Origin: Sterolibacterium sp.
GTDB lineage: Bacteria; Pseudomonadota; Gammaproteobacteria; Burkholderiales; Rhodocyclaceae
Assembly: GCA_028713555.1 (NCBI GenBank)
Contig: JAQTOA010000001.1
Span: 1 to 64,000 of the forward strand
DNA length: 64,000 bases
Direction of reading: 5' to 3'
The notes under the pieces are model-generated. The model had not been told where the DNA came from, searched no databases, and saw nothing but the letters and a program-made list of their open reading frames with translations. Below are positions 40,037 to 49,213 of the stretch, piece after piece (position 1 is the stretch's first letter; every line of letters begins with the position of its first letter). A program made the translations under genes and the position numbers.

Positions 40037-40189
40037 TCAATATTCGAGTGGCTCGCGCTGCATTCGCCGTTTCAGCCGGGCGCGCGCAGCGCGTTTGTCC
40101 ACCCATTGATGTGCTCCGCCTTTTTTGAGTAGGGGGGCCGTTGCGAGCCGATTGCGGGGTTTGAGTCGGGATTGTTTCGCACGTTTCAT
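40037..40189 (-). CDS. Small basic protein (50 residues) coupled to bioC, unknown function
   Basis: A 50-codon open frame starts at ATG 40189, overlapping the bioC TGA (ATGA), and ends at TGA 40037-40039, immediately next to the end of the convergent msrQ (40036). It is too short for common gene finders. The protein is very basic: MKRAKQSRLKPRNRLATAPL, then LKKGGAHQWVDKRAARARLK and RRMQREPLEY. The PLLKKGGAH segment followed by a KRAAR/RLKR helix resembles small conserved proteins of betaproteobacteria, but the function is unknown to me; an RNA- or ribosome-binding role would fit the charge. The fit of both ends to neighbouring stops supports it being real. Confidence 0.65.
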   Translation of the reverse strand: MKRAKQSRLKPRNRLATAPLLKKGGAHQWVDKRAARARLKRRMQREPLEY

Positions 40190-41034
40190 TTGTGCTTTGT
40201 GTCAAAACGGATGATGGCGCGACCATCGTCGACAACGCGTGGCGCCGGCTTCCAGGCATGCCCATAGACAATTTCGAAACTGACTGGCAAGCGATTCTCC
40301 TTGCGCTGTACTTCATACGCCTTGAAGACTCGTCGCCAGTCGCGCCAGGGCAGGCTGCCGAAGAGAGCATCACGCACGCCAAGGTGACGCTGGTCCCGGA
40401 TCAAGCCGCGCGGGTTGGCATAGGTCAACGTCATCATTTCCATATCCATCACTGGATCGGCGAAACCAGCTGCCAGTAACATGTCGCCAACGTCATGCAT
40501 ATCGTGAAAGTGCCGCAACGGCAGGGCAGCATCGGCAATACCGGCGTCCTTGCAAGCTATGCGTAGTTCCCTGAGTGTGTCCGGGCCGAGCATGGCAAAC
40601 ATCAGCAGACCGCCAACTTCGAGGGTGCGGTGAAATTCATGAAAGGAGGGCAAAGGATCGTCTAACCAGTGCAACATCAGATTCGACCAAGCTAAACCGA
40701 GGCTGCCAGAGGCCAAGGGCAAGGCGTGCACATCGGCATTCACCAGGCATGGAGCGCGTCGCAGCAGACGCGTCAACAAGGGAGTACGAACCTTGGTTGC
40801 AACCAACATCGGCAGGGCGAAATCGATCGCCAGCGACAGAGCGGAGGGATAACGCCGTTGCAATTCTCGGATACCTTCACCGGTGGCGCAACCGATATCG
40901 GCAATGCGCCGTGGGGTGATTCTCACAAAATCGAGACGCTCTGCCATGCGCGCGCTGGTCGCGTGCGCCAGCACCGCTGCGGCGTCGTAAGTGGCGGCGG
41001 CTAGAGAAAAGTATTGCCTCATGCGCTGGCGCAT
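40186..41034 (-). CDS. bioC: BioC, malonyl-ACP O-methyltransferase
   Basis: Predicted 282 residues. BioC methylates malonyl-ACP to let the fatty acid pathway build pimeloyl-ACP for biotin. The N-terminal RQYFSLAAATYDAAAVLAH and the SAM-binding IADIGCATGEGIREL near 44-58 are typical, followed by SNLMLHWLDDPLPSFHEFHRTLEVGG near 135-160. The first ATG at 41034 or the one at 41022 could be used. It is divergent from comF, as in other betaproteobacteria; other bio genes are not in the window. Confidence 0.92.
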   Translation of the reverse strand: MRQRMRQYFSLAAATYDAAAVLAHATSARMAERLDFVRITPRRIADIGCATGEGIRELQRRYPSALSLAIDFALPMLVATKVRTPLLTRLLRRAPCLVNADVHALPLASGSLGLAWSNLMLHWLDDPLPSFHEFHRTLEVGGLLMFAMLGPDTLRELRIACKDAGIADAALPLRHFHDMHDVGDMLLAAGFADPVMDMEMMTLTYANPRGLIRDQRHLGVRDALFGSLPWRDWRRVFKAYEVQRKENRLPVSFEIVYGHAWKPAPRVVDDGRAIIRFDTKHK

Positions 41035-41170
41035 AAATGTCGGTTTATGACCGGGGTGGAGAAAGCAATTCTTTGCAGGTGCGGCATATGAGGCCCGGCT
41101 TGATACAATCGTAGGGAGTGAATCATGTTTGAAGGAACAGGGCTTGTCAATTTCTCCGCAGCATCACTCA

Positions 41171-41875
41171 ATGTCATTGCTGGTTAGGGCAGTAAGGGGC
41201 ATCGGATCGGCCCTGTTGCCTCAGGACTGTTTCCTGTGCGGTGCGGCTACAGGGACTGAGTTGTTGTGTAACGATTGCAGGGATAACTTGCCAAAAATAT
41301 CTTTGTCGAGCTGTCCCATCTGTGCTTTACCCACGCCAGGCGCCGAGATCTGTGGAGCCTGCCTCACGCAAACTCCGTATTTCGATGCTACACACAGCTG
41401 CTTTCGCTATGCCTTTCCTATTGATCGCTTGGTGCAGGCTTTAAAGTATCAGCACCGCCTGGTTGTCGCGGGTTTCTTTGCACACACCCTGCGGGAAGCA
41501 TCCCCAACCACTTTAAGGCAGGCCGATCTATTGCTGGCGTTGCCGCTTTCCGCTTTGCGCTTGCGTGAGCGGGGCTTCAACCAGGCGCTCGAAATCGCCC
41601 GGCCGTTGGCGAGACAACTTGCTCTCCCTCTGCTTATCGATGGCTATACACGCGTCATCGACACTGCGCCTCAAGCGAGCTTACCTTGGAAGGAGCGTCG
41701 CAAGAACATCCAAGGCGCTTTTGAGTGCTTCCTGGATCTGACGGGAAAGACGGTGATTGTGGTCGACGACGTCATGACCACCGGGGCTACCCTCAACGAG
41801 TTCGCCCGCACTTTAAAGAAGAATGGTGCGGCGAAAGTCATCAATTGGGCCGTGGCACGCGCGCTTAAGCATTGA
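41171..41875 (+). CDS. ComF-family phosphoribosyltransferase-like protein
   Basis: Predicted 234 residues from ATG 41171; in-frame TTG codons at 41129 and 41144 are alternatives, and none has a perfect ribosome-binding site. An N-terminal zinc finger has cysteine pairs CFLC, CNDC, CPIC and CGAC, and the C-terminal PRPP-binding motif is VIVVDDVMTTGATLNE near 205-220. Relatives are needed for DNA uptake during natural transformation, although many ComF proteins are not in competence systems. A 20-codon ATG frame at 41125-41187 overlaps the start and has GGGAG upstream, so it could be a leader peptide. Confidence 0.88.
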   Translation: MSLLVRAVRGIGSALLPQDCFLCGAATGTELLCNDCRDNLPKISLSSCPICALPTPGAEICGACLTQTPYFDATHSCFRYAFPIDRLVQALKYQHRLVVAGFFAHTLREASPTTLRQADLLLALPLSALRLRERGFNQALEIARPLARQLALPLLIDGYTRVIDTAPQASLPWKERRKNIQGAFECFLDLTGKTVIVVDDVMTTGATLNEFARTLKKNGAAKVINWAVARALKH

Positions 41876-41935
41876 TTGACTCGGACTCTTCTTGCGTCGT
41901 TGGGCAGCGTTGCGATTGCTACGCTGAACGAAATA

Positions 41936-43075
41936 TCAGCGCAACTTCCGGTCAATGACTGCTGCCATCTCGGGAGTTAATCCGCTTGCGCTACGGGCAC
42001 GTTGGAAAGCGTCACGTGCTTCGGCCGTTCGGTTATCGGCTTCGAGAGCCAGGCCCAGACCTAGCCACCAGCGCCCCTCGTTGGGTTTGAGTTGCACGGC
42101 GGCCTGGTAGTACAAAGTAGCTTCATGCGGTTTCTGCATACGCTGTAACAATACACCGGCGAAACCCTGGTAATCGGCGCTCTTCTCGGCATGGACCATA
42201 TGTTTCTGCAGAGTTTCCCAAGCCTCAGGCAATTTGCCGCGTTCAACCTGAATGCGTGCCAATGCCATCGCCCAGGCAATTTGTTCCGGCATCAGATCGA
42301 GTCCATCTTTTAATACGCTTTGCACTTCTTCCCACTGCTTCTGCTCGGCCTGCATGCTGAGCAGGGTCTGACGAGCTGCCAAATGACGGGGTTCTTCCTG
42401 CAAAGCTGCCTTGAATAGAGTGGCAGCTTCGGCGAAGTGTCCCTGCCGGTATGCGGCAACCCCTTTACGATATTCCGCTTCTGCTCTTTCTTGCACGCTG
42501 CCTAGAGGCTGCTTCTTTTCTATCGTTCCAGGTGGCGTGGTGCGGTATGGTTTAGTCGCTGGTGCGGATGGCTTGGGCTGGGGCGCAGCAACCGGCGCAA
42601 CAGGTTTTGCCGCTGGTACATCCGGAAGAGAACTGTCGATTTTGAGTCCGGCATTGCGGCTTTCGGTTTGTTCACGCGCCGCCGGGCTGGCTGACGCAGC
42701 TTGCTCGGTTGAGGCTTCGGCTGGAGTTGGCGCGGTTTCTGGCAATGAAGGTAGCGGCAGCATTTGCTCAGGTGGGGGCAACTGCAAAACCACGGTAGTC
42801 GGCGGTGGCGGAGGTGCTACTGGCGCTGGAGCAGGAGTCGGAAGGAAGTTGGCCGGCAAGGGGATATAGTCGGCCAGCAGGGGCAGCCAATAAGCTGAAG
42901 TCTGTATAGCGGCCGCACTAACCACGGCCAAGCCGGCCAAGACCCATACACTACGGCTGACTCGCGGTGGGGTAGCGTCTTCCGGCAGCGGGCGTACCTC
43001 GTCGGGCAGCGCGGTCTGTCCCGTTGCCGCGTGACGAGCATCCAGATCGCGCAACATCTTGTTGATTAGGCTCAT
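41936..43075 (-). CDS. MshN-like TPR protein of MSHA-type pilus
   Basis: Predicted 379 residues from ATG 43075 (MSLINKMLRDLDARHA), the usual MshN N-terminus; the frame continues upstream but overlaps mshM. A membrane segment at about 46-66 is followed by a long Pro/Ala-rich linker (about 70-190) and TPR repeats to the end (AEYRKGVAAYRQGHFAEAATLFKAAL). MshN supports pilus assembly, probably from the periplasm. It starts one base after the mshM stop and is the last gene of the run. Confidence 0.82.
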   Translation of the reverse strand: MSLINKMLRDLDARHAATGQTALPDEVRPLPEDATPPRVSRSVWVLAGLAVVSAAAIQTSAYWLPLLADYIPLPANFLPTPAPAPVAPPPPPTTVVLQLPPPEQMLPLPSLPETAPTPAEASTEQAASASPAAREQTESRNAGLKIDSSLPDVPAAKPVAPVAAPQPKPSAPATKPYRTTPPGTIEKKQPLGSVQERAEAEYRKGVAAYRQGHFAEAATLFKAALQEEPRHLAARQTLLSMQAEQKQWEEVQSVLKDGLDLMPEQIAWAMALARIQVERGKLPEAWETLQKHMVHAEKSADYQGFAGVLLQRMQKPHEATLYYQAAVQLKPNEGRWWLGLGLALEADNRTAEARDAFQRARSASGLTPEMAAVIDRKLR

Positions 43076-43076
43076 T

Positions 43077-43913
43077 TTAACCAAAGAATCGCCAAGTGCT
43101 CGCCTTGATTCCCTCGGTATCTCGTGCCGCGGCATTCACATGGACTCTCCCTACGCTGACTTTGCCTTCGCCAAAGGCGGCAAGCATAGCCTTGTGGGCA
43201 AGGATATTCACCAGCCGAGGAATTCCCTTGGAATATTGATAAAGCCGGCTCAACGCCGGGTGCGAAAAAATCGGACTGCCTCGATAACCTGCCACCCGCA
43301 AGCGGTGCGTCAGGTAATGTCCCAGTTCGTCGCGCCGCAGGCCCTCCATGCGGTGATGAAAAGCAATTCGCTGCAATAACTGACGCACGGAAGGATCGGC
43401 CAGCTTGACATCCAGTTCCGGCTGCCCGAACAGCACCAGATGCAGCAACTTGCGCTTCTCGGTTTCAAGATTGGACAGCAGACGCAGGGCTTCGAGGCTC
43501 TCCAGAGGCGCGGTTTGCGCCTCGTCTACGCAGAACACCACGGTCTTGCCTTCATCGGCCAAGTCTAGCAGCCGTTGATTGATGTGCTTGATCAACTGGA
43601 ATTGTTGCTCTCCGGCATCGAGCTTGAGGCCAAGCTCATCGGCAACAGCCAGCAACAAGGGCAGAGGCGCCAGCGCCGGGTTGGGCAGATAGGCGCTGAA
43701 ATATTCCGGCCCCAGCGTCGCCAGGAAGCGGCGGCAAAGCATGGTCTTGCCCGTGCCCACTTCCCCAGTGATCTTGATGAAGCCTTCCCCGCTTTGCAGG
43801 GCGATCAATAGCGTGTTGAGCGCCTCCTGATGGGAGGCCGCGGAATAAGCGTACTCGGTATCCGGTGTGATTCCGAAGGGGCGTTCGACAAGGCCAAAAT
43901 GGGCAAGGTACAT
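43077..43913 (-). CDS. MshM-like AAA ATPase (GspA/ExeA family)
   Basis: Predicted 278 residues from ATG 43913 (MYLAHFGLVERPFGITPD), the family start. Walker A GEVGTGKTM is near 50 and Walker B VVFCVDEAQ near 123. The GspA/MshM group helps insert or position secretins through peptidoglycan. It lies 19 bases after the secretin gene and directly before the MshN-like gene, which supports that role. Confidence 0.87.
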   Translation of the reverse strand: MYLAHFGLVERPFGITPDTEYAYSAASHQEALNTLLIALQSGEGFIKITGEVGTGKTMLCRRFLATLGPEYFSAYLPNPALAPLPLLLAVADELGLKLDAGEQQFQLIKHINQRLLDLADEGKTVVFCVDEAQTAPLESLEALRLLSNLETEKRKLLHLVLFGQPELDVKLADPSVRQLLQRIAFHHRMEGLRRDELGHYLTHRLRVAGYRGSPIFSHPALSRLYQYSKGIPRLVNILAHKAMLAAFGEGKVSVGRVHVNAAARDTEGIKASTWRFFG

Positions 43914-43932
43914 TTGGAGTATGGGCTTGCAG

Positions 43933-45678
43933 TCAGTGAGAACCTTGGGGCCGGCGCGGATTGAGTGTTTGCAGGCGACTTTGGGTTTGCAACAAATCTT
44001 CCTGGGAAACCCGGTCACTGTTGATGATGGTCGGTTTCATCAGGATAACCATTTCACTCTTATTGTAACTGTTGCTGCTCTGACCAAAAAGGCTATTCAC
44101 AATCGGCACATTTCCCGTTCCCGGCAAGCCTGAGCGCGACTGGTTCTGCGATTGACGCATCAGGCCGCCGATGGCGACGATATTGCCGTCTTGCACGCGC
44201 ACGATGCTGTCGGTTTCGTTGATGCTGCTGGCGGCCAACGGCAATTTGAATGTGCCGCCGTTGGTGCCCAAGTCGACTACTTTCATCTTTTCGGCGACGT
44301 TGCTGACTGCCGGGTGCACATGCAGGATGATGTTGCCCTCGTCGTCAATTTGCGGCGTCACATCCAGCGAGATACCCGAGAAGTAAGGCTGCAAGGTGAG
44401 CGTTGGGGCAACCGCAGCAATGGTGGTTGTGGCCGCAGAACCGCCGCTGACGTTGGTGATGAACATCTCATCGGTGCCGACCTTGAGCAATGCCTTTTGG
44501 TTGTTCAAGGTGGCGATGCGCGGGCTGGAAAGGACTGCCACATTTCCCTGGGTTTCCAAAAAGTTGAGTACTGCGGCGAAATTGGCCGTTTGGAAGGCCA
44601 GTCCGATGAACCCATTCCCCATCGCGGTCACCGATTTGATTGCACCGGGAACAACCTGAAGCGACGCATCGCCGGTCTGGAGGTTTGAGTTGCCACTCAG
44701 GGTTGAACCCGAAGTCATCACTCCAGCCATGGTGCTGGCATTATTGATGGTCTTGAATGCGGACCAGTTGATGCCGGATTGGGCCTCATTGCTCAAGGTC
44801 ACCTCGATGATTTTCGCTTCGATCATCACCTGGCGCTCGACGACCAGTTGAGTGGCCTTGAGGTAGTTCTCGACATTGCGCATTTCGGTAGGAAAGGCTC
44901 GTATGACCACCACCCCGGACATCGGGTTGATGACGACACTGCGGCCATCGGCGGTGCCGACTATGGCGGTCAGGGCCGTCGTCAGGTCGCGCCAGAAATC
45001 CGCGTCGGAACTCGTGCTGACACGGCTGGTATCGCTGCTGCGCCCTGAGGCGCTGCCTGAACTGTTTTGCCCGGCGGCGGAAGTTTGTGTCTGTGTCGTT
45101 GAAGTAGGGCCTGAAGTAGTTGAACCGGATTGTCCGGAGGAAATTGAACTCGATGTTACTCTGAGGTCGCTGTTGCCTTGCCGTCGACTGGTTAGATAAT
45201 TGATCTGAAACACACGCGACTGCAGGGTGTTGGCCTGAATGAAAATGCGTGAGCCTTGTACCTTGTATTCGTAGCCATATAGCTCGCGGATGGTGTCCAG
45301 CGCTTCCTTGATCGTGACATCCTTTAGATTGACGGTGATTGTTCCGGACAATTCAGGGGGCAGCAACATGCTATAGCGGGTTCCGTTTACCAGAGCCATG
45401 AACACCTGGGGTGCGGGGGCTTTAACCACGGAAAGATCGAAGCGTACTTCGGCGTCATTGATTGACTTGGGCATTTCGATTTGCAACGGAGGCATCATGG
45501 CCTGATCGATTCCATCGTTGCTTGCCTTGCGTGTAGCGGCTGCCTGCATTAACTCGGTGTTGATCTGGTCATACGTATTGCCGGGTTTGTGCGCGGGAGA
45601 ACCACACGCGGCCAGTAGCAGAATCACCACAAGCAGGGTCAAGAGCGTCGCGAGATTTAGATATCGGTCATTCGTCAT
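43933..45678 (-). CDS. mshL: MshL, secretin of MSHA-type pilus
   Basis: Predicted 581 residues. It is a lipoprotein (LLLAAC lipobox, cysteine near residue 25). A secretin N-domain lies at about 95-150, a Ser/Thr/Gly-rich linker at about 175-225, and the secretin core contains VERQVMIEAKIIEVTLSNEA near 280-300 and VPIVNSLFGQSSNSYNKSEMVILMKPTII, partly VPIVNSLFG near 525. It forms the outer-membrane pore. It sits in mshI-J-K-L-M-N order. Confidence 0.92.
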   Translation of the reverse strand: MTNDRYLNLATLLTLLVVILLLAACGSPAHKPGNTYDQINTELMQAAATRKASNDGIDQAMMPPLQIEMPKSINDAEVRFDLSVVKAPAPQVFMALVNGTRYSMLLPPELSGTITVNLKDVTIKEALDTIRELYGYEYKVQGSRIFIQANTLQSRVFQINYLTSRRQGNSDLRVTSSSISSGQSGSTTSGPTSTTQTQTSAAGQNSSGSASGRSSDTSRVSTSSDADFWRDLTTALTAIVGTADGRSVVINPMSGVVVIRAFPTEMRNVENYLKATQLVVERQVMIEAKIIEVTLSNEAQSGINWSAFKTINNASTMAGVMTSGSTLSGNSNLQTGDASLQVVPGAIKSVTAMGNGFIGLAFQTANFAAVLNFLETQGNVAVLSSPRIATLNNQKALLKVGTDEMFITNVSGGSAATTTIAAVAPTLTLQPYFSGISLDVTPQIDDEGNIILHVHPAVSNVAEKMKVVDLGTNGGTFKLPLAASSINETDSIVRVQDGNIVAIGGLMRQSQNQSRSGLPGTGNVPIVNSLFGQSSNSYNKSEMVILMKPTIINSDRVSQEDLLQTQSRLQTLNPRRPQGSH

Positions 45679-45693
45679 GGTTCATGCCATCGC

Positions 45694-46137
45694 TTATTGT
45701 GCCGGTTCGGGTTTTGGCTTTCCGGTCGCCGCTCGACCGTGTTCGACACCAATACCCAGCTTGGGATTGAGCACGTTAATCTTTTCCACGCCCGGCGTCA
45801 GATATAAAATTTCCTTGCCGGCCGGCCCTTTCAGTACGACCTCGGATTCGCTGATTTTTACTAAAGTTGCGTCGCCGATCTTGTCGCCGAGTTCGACCGC
45901 CACCCCATTGATTACCGCCATGGGCTTGCGCCCTTTGCCGAGAATGATCGATTGCAAGCCGCTGGGTGGTGGAACGCCTTCAGTAGTGGCTGTCGATGCG
46001 GGCTCGACTACCGTGGTTGGTGGGCGTGTGGGGTCAGAGAGTAAGGAGTCGCTCTGTGCGTAACCAAAATTAACCGAGCCAGCCAACAAGGCAGTAAAAG
46101 GCAACTGGCGTAGCAAAAATTTCAAACAACCAGCCAT
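45694..46137 (-). CDS. MshK-like periplasmic pilus assembly protein
   Basis: Predicted 147 residues with a signal peptide (LPFTALLAGSVNFGYAQ). The body DPTRPP...LQSIILGKGRKPMAVINGVAVELGDKIGDATLVKI has the pattern of MshK and the type II secretion GspC/PilP-like beta domain. It would link the inner membrane platform to the secretin. It overlaps mshJ by 16 bases and precedes mshL by 15. Confidence 0.8.
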   Translation of the reverse strand: MAGCLKFLLRQLPFTALLAGSVNFGYAQSDSLLSDPTRPPTTVVEPASTATTEGVPPPSGLQSIILGKGRKPMAVINGVAVELGDKIGDATLVKISESEVVLKGPAGKEILYLTPGVEKINVLNPKLGIGVEHGRAATGKPKPEPAQ

Positions 46138-46814
46138 TGCTTGTCCAGACTCAAGGTGAATACCGTCAGCGTCATCTCGCTGCGGGGGTATTGTTCGGTG
46201 GATAACCTGACGCGATTCCAGATGACGCGCTGGGGCATGCGCTCGATTTCAGCCAAGTACATCAATAGATCATTATAACTTCCTGCGATACGTATCTCGA
46301 TACCATGTTTATAGATGTTCGGTGCCGCGCTTGGAGGTGGACCGGGCGAGGCATCGGCCTTGGCATCGGCTTTCTTTTCCTCGATACGCTCGATCAGCGT
46401 CGTTGGCGGCAAGGTGCGCAATGCCAACAATTCCAGATTGCGATTTCTTGATAATAAGGATTCGAGGAAGCCCTGCATTTTGTCCGGTGGAACCATGCTA
46501 TTCTCGATCGTCCGCAGCTTTGCATCGAGTGCCGCCAAGTCGTTGCGTCCTTGCAACAAGGCGGCGCGGTTGGCCGCATCGGGGTCCTTGAGCTGGGCCT
46601 GAGTTGCGGCAAGTTGAGCCTTAACTGTAGCCAGATCGAGGGTAGCTTGGGCAATACGCTTGGCTTGGGTGGTTTCGCGGATCAATTGAGGCTCAATCAG
46701 GAGCGAATAGCCCAGGAAGCTTCCGCCAACCAGCACTGCCACTGCTACCATGACACGCTCGCGGCGGGCGAGAACATCGAAACGTGCCACCCACTCTAGC
46801 CATTTCTGTTTCAT
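46122..46814 (-). CDS. MshJ-like inner-membrane pilus assembly protein (PilO type)
   Basis: Predicted 230 residues. One membrane segment near 21-40 is followed by a coiled-coil region (about 50-105) and a ferredoxin-like C-terminal domain, the PilO/GspM layout. GIEIRIAGSYNDLLMYLAEIERMPQRVIW near 168-197 is the typical PilO-like stretch. The ATG overlaps the TGA of the PilN-like gene (ATGA). Confidence 0.83.
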   Translation of the reverse strand: MKQKWLEWVARFDVLARRERVMVAVAVLVGGSFLGYSLLIEPQLIRETTQAKRIAQATLDLATVKAQLAATQAQLKDPDAANRAALLQGRNDLAALDAKLRTIENSMVPPDKMQGFLESLLSRNRNLELLALRTLPPTTLIERIEEKKADAKADASPGPPPSAAPNIYKHGIEIRIAGSYNDLLMYLAEIERMPQRVIWNRVRLSTEQYPRSEMTLTVFTLSLDKQWLVV

Positions 46815-47635
46815 GGCTTTTCCCCCAGTGGTTGCGGCAGGCTGGCCGTCGTAACGCTGGTGCCATTTCTCGGACTGGTTATGCCCGACGTCAACGTGGA
46901 ACCAACTGAACTTGGCGGCGATGCCTGGGCATTGGTGGTGGCCGGAGTTTCAGGATTGGGAGCGCTCGGCATCAGCACAAAATCGACATAGCTTGGAAGT
47001 GAAGCCTGGGACGAGGGAGATGACGGGCTGCTTAACTTGGCAATGGGAATAGTTGGACTTCCCGCAATCTTCTTCTCCTTTCCGTCCTCGGGCCGCTGGA
47101 TAGTTAACGACGCAAAGCTGCGCCCCTGAAATACCTTTTCGGTTTTCAGCCGACGAATGTATTCCGGCAAGGATGCCGGATTCAACATGCGTCCGCGGAT
47201 TTCCATTTCCGTGCCGCCGGCACCGATGGTGAAACCGGTGAGCCACAGACCGTTCGGTGCCTGGCGCGCAAACCCACGCAGGAATTCCGCAAAACCAATG
47301 GTATTGCTAAATGCTCCGCTCTCAAGAACCTTTACGACTTCCTCGCGACTTTTGAGTAATGCACGGGCATTTGCCAATTCATTGGCAAGTTGCATGTTGG
47401 GTTTGCTCTCCGTGATTGATTTGGCCATTATCATCAAGCGGTCCTGGGCGGTTTTCAGCGTGTTGGCGCGCTGGTTCGCCTCGTGTTCCCGGCTATCGGC
47501 TTGCCTGCTGGTCCAGGCGGAGGCTGTCCCGATAATCGCCAGCATCAGGCAAGTGGCGATCGCCAAGGGCTTAGCCGAAAACCAATCAAAGGTTTTGCGG
47601 AAAATCGGATTGAGAAGGTTGATTTGTTGACTCAT
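46811..47635 (-). CDS. PilN-like inner-membrane pilus protein (MshI2)
   Basis: Predicted 274 residues from ATG 47635 (MSQQINLLNPIFRK), the classical PilN opening; upstream frame extension overlaps mshI. A membrane segment lies near 23-42, followed by a coiled coil and a PilN-like domain with GFTIGAGGTEMEIRGRMLNPASLPEYIRRL. A Pro/Ser/Thr-rich tail of about 100 residues is an addition. It starts one base after the mshI stop. Confidence 0.82.
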   Translation of the reverse strand: MSQQINLLNPIFRKTFDWFSAKPLAIATCLMLAIIGTASAWTSRQADSREHEANQRANTLKTAQDRLMIMAKSITESKPNMQLANELANARALLKSREEVVKVLESGAFSNTIGFAEFLRGFARQAPNGLWLTGFTIGAGGTEMEIRGRMLNPASLPEYIRRLKTEKVFQGRSFASLTIQRPEDGKEKKIAGSPTIPIAKLSSPSSPSSQASLPSYVDFVLMPSAPNPETPATTNAQASPPSSVGSTLTSGITSPRNGTSVTTASLPQPLGEKP

Positions 47636-47636
47636 C

Positions 47637-48575
47637 TCAGTCGCACTGATTACGCAGTGCCGCGCCAAGTACCTTCAAACATTGGGTTTGGCGCGATGCT
47701 TGGGAGAGTTCGGGGATCGAGGGGAAGTCCAGCACATCGGCGAGATTCAGTTCCACCACCGGCAAGGAAAGATACTCGCGTAGGTAATCCAGAAACCCCG
47801 GCACACTCGGTAGCGACGACACCAACAAACGGGTCACGCTAATGTGGCCACTTAGCCTGTCGAAATTGTCCAGAGAGCGCTGGGCTTCCAGTGCGATACG
47901 TTCGAAGAGTTGTTCGCGTCGTTCACCTTCGGCCCGCTCCAGTTGCATCAAGGGTATATCGGTATGCCGGCTTGCATAGAGTTCCCCGCGAAAGGTAAAG
48001 GTTAGCATGGCGCCTGACTCGTCAAAGGTGAGCAAGGCCAAGCCACGGTTCTCCTCTTCGAACAAAGCGGAGATATTGCGTTGCGCCAATTCGGGAATGT
48101 CTATCGCCACGAGATTTATCTTGGCGGCGTCGAACAGTTCAATACGCGGCGCCAGTAGCGCATTGTTGGCCGCCACGGCAAAAGCCTGCTTGGTTCGCCC
48201 GAGCGCACCGGGATCGCCGGGAATCTCCAACACATCAATGGTCGCTGCTTCGACCGGGTAGCTGAGCATATCCTTGATGCGCCAGCGCAAGGCATCCTTC
48301 ATCTCGGCGGCAGGCATCTCGGGCGGCTCTACCTGTAGCATCTGATATTCGCCCACGCGCAGCAGGGTTGTGCAGCGGTAACGGCTGAGCTTCAGTTCCT
48401 TCCGCAGACGGCGTAGCGCTTCAAGATCGTCGGCATCACGCCGGAAGGAACTCAGCAGTAGAACTTCGGGTTTTTTCCCTTCGCGCCGATGGATATGCGC
48501 AAAATCCAGCCTGTCGGTGGCTAATGCCACCGACATCCAGCCTTCATGTAACTTCGGGTGCCAGAAAGGCCGCAT
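47637..48575 (-). CDS. MshI-like cytoplasmic pilus assembly protein (PilM type)
   Basis: Predicted 312 residues. It has the actin-like PilM/MshI fold signs: VALATDRLDFAHIHRR at the N-terminus and VAIDIPELAQRNISALFEEENRGLALLTF in the middle. It would hold the PilN-PilO pair from the cytoplasm. It is the first gene of the seven-gene minus-strand msh run; a 160-base gap to the DUF192 gene probably holds the promoter. Confidence 0.82.
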   Translation of the reverse strand: MRPFWHPKLHEGWMSVALATDRLDFAHIHRREGKKPEVLLLSSFRRDADDLEALRRLRKELKLSRYRCTTLLRVGEYQMLQVEPPEMPAAEMKDALRWRIKDMLSYPVEAATIDVLEIPGDPGALGRTKQAFAVAANNALLAPRIELFDAAKINLVAIDIPELAQRNISALFEEENRGLALLTFDESGAMLTFTFRGELYASRHTDIPLMQLERAEGERREQLFERIALEAQRSLDNFDRLSGHISVTRLLVSSLPSVPGFLDYLREYLSLPVVELNLADVLDFPSIPELSQASRQTQCLKVLGAALRNQCD

Positions 48576-48735
48576 CGATAACTACGTATATTTTCCGATA
48601 AGGGAGATTCCCCGATGTTAGCCAGATTGCCAAGCCACAAAACGATCAACATCCCCATATTTACCCTTCAATTCTTGGGGCGTCCAAGGGCAAGGATCAA
48701 TCATTGGGGGGGCTACCAGGAAAAGTAAGCGATCC

Positions 48736-49185
48736 CTAGCGTGCCTGAGGGGCTTGGTTGATACCAGCTAATGACATGCCAGCCCCGATTCCACGGTTCA
48801 TGAACCAACCGGTATTCATCTCCAGAGCGAATTTTGCTGGTTTCGCCGCACAGTGATTGTTTTCAGTCTGCGGCAGCATTTCCTCAATGTTGATGATACG
48901 CCCTTGTTCGTCGGCAAATGCCACCGACAACGGAATCAAGGTATTACGCATCCACATGCAGTGGCGTGCGGTTTGGCCAAATACGAATAGCATGCCGAAG
49001 TTGGCCGGCAGGCTTTTCCGGTACATCAGCCCCGCAGATCGAGTTTGGTCGGTGTTGACCACTTCCGCGCGGATCCGGTGGATACCGGCGCTTAATTCCA
49101 GAAGCTCTTGAGCCTGTGCGCTGAAAATCAGCAGCAGTATTGCCCCTGTAATCGACCATCGCAAGGACTTGATACGCCATGTCAC
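48736..49185 (-). CDS. Exported DUF192 protein
   Basis: Predicted 149 residues. Start is the GTG at 49185, with GGAG/AGGA just upstream; the ATG at 49180 is out of frame. A signal peptide (LRWSITGAILLLIFSAQAQ) is followed by the DUF192 core: RSAGLMYRKSLPANFGMLFVF, CMWMRNTLIPLSVAF and IINIEEMLP. Function is unknown in this family. It lies between the msh run and the Lys-rich protein genes, with a strong terminator just upstream. Confidence 0.88.
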   Translation of the reverse strand: MTWRIKSLRWSITGAILLLIFSAQAQELLELSAGIHRIRAEVVNTDQTRSAGLMYRKSLPANFGMLFVFGQTARHCMWMRNTLIPLSVAFADEQGRIINIEEMLPQTENNHCAAKPAKFALEMNTGWFMNRGIGAGMSLAGINQAPQAR

Positions 49186-49213
49186 GATTCCTACTCCTAC
49201 GGTTCATGCAAAG

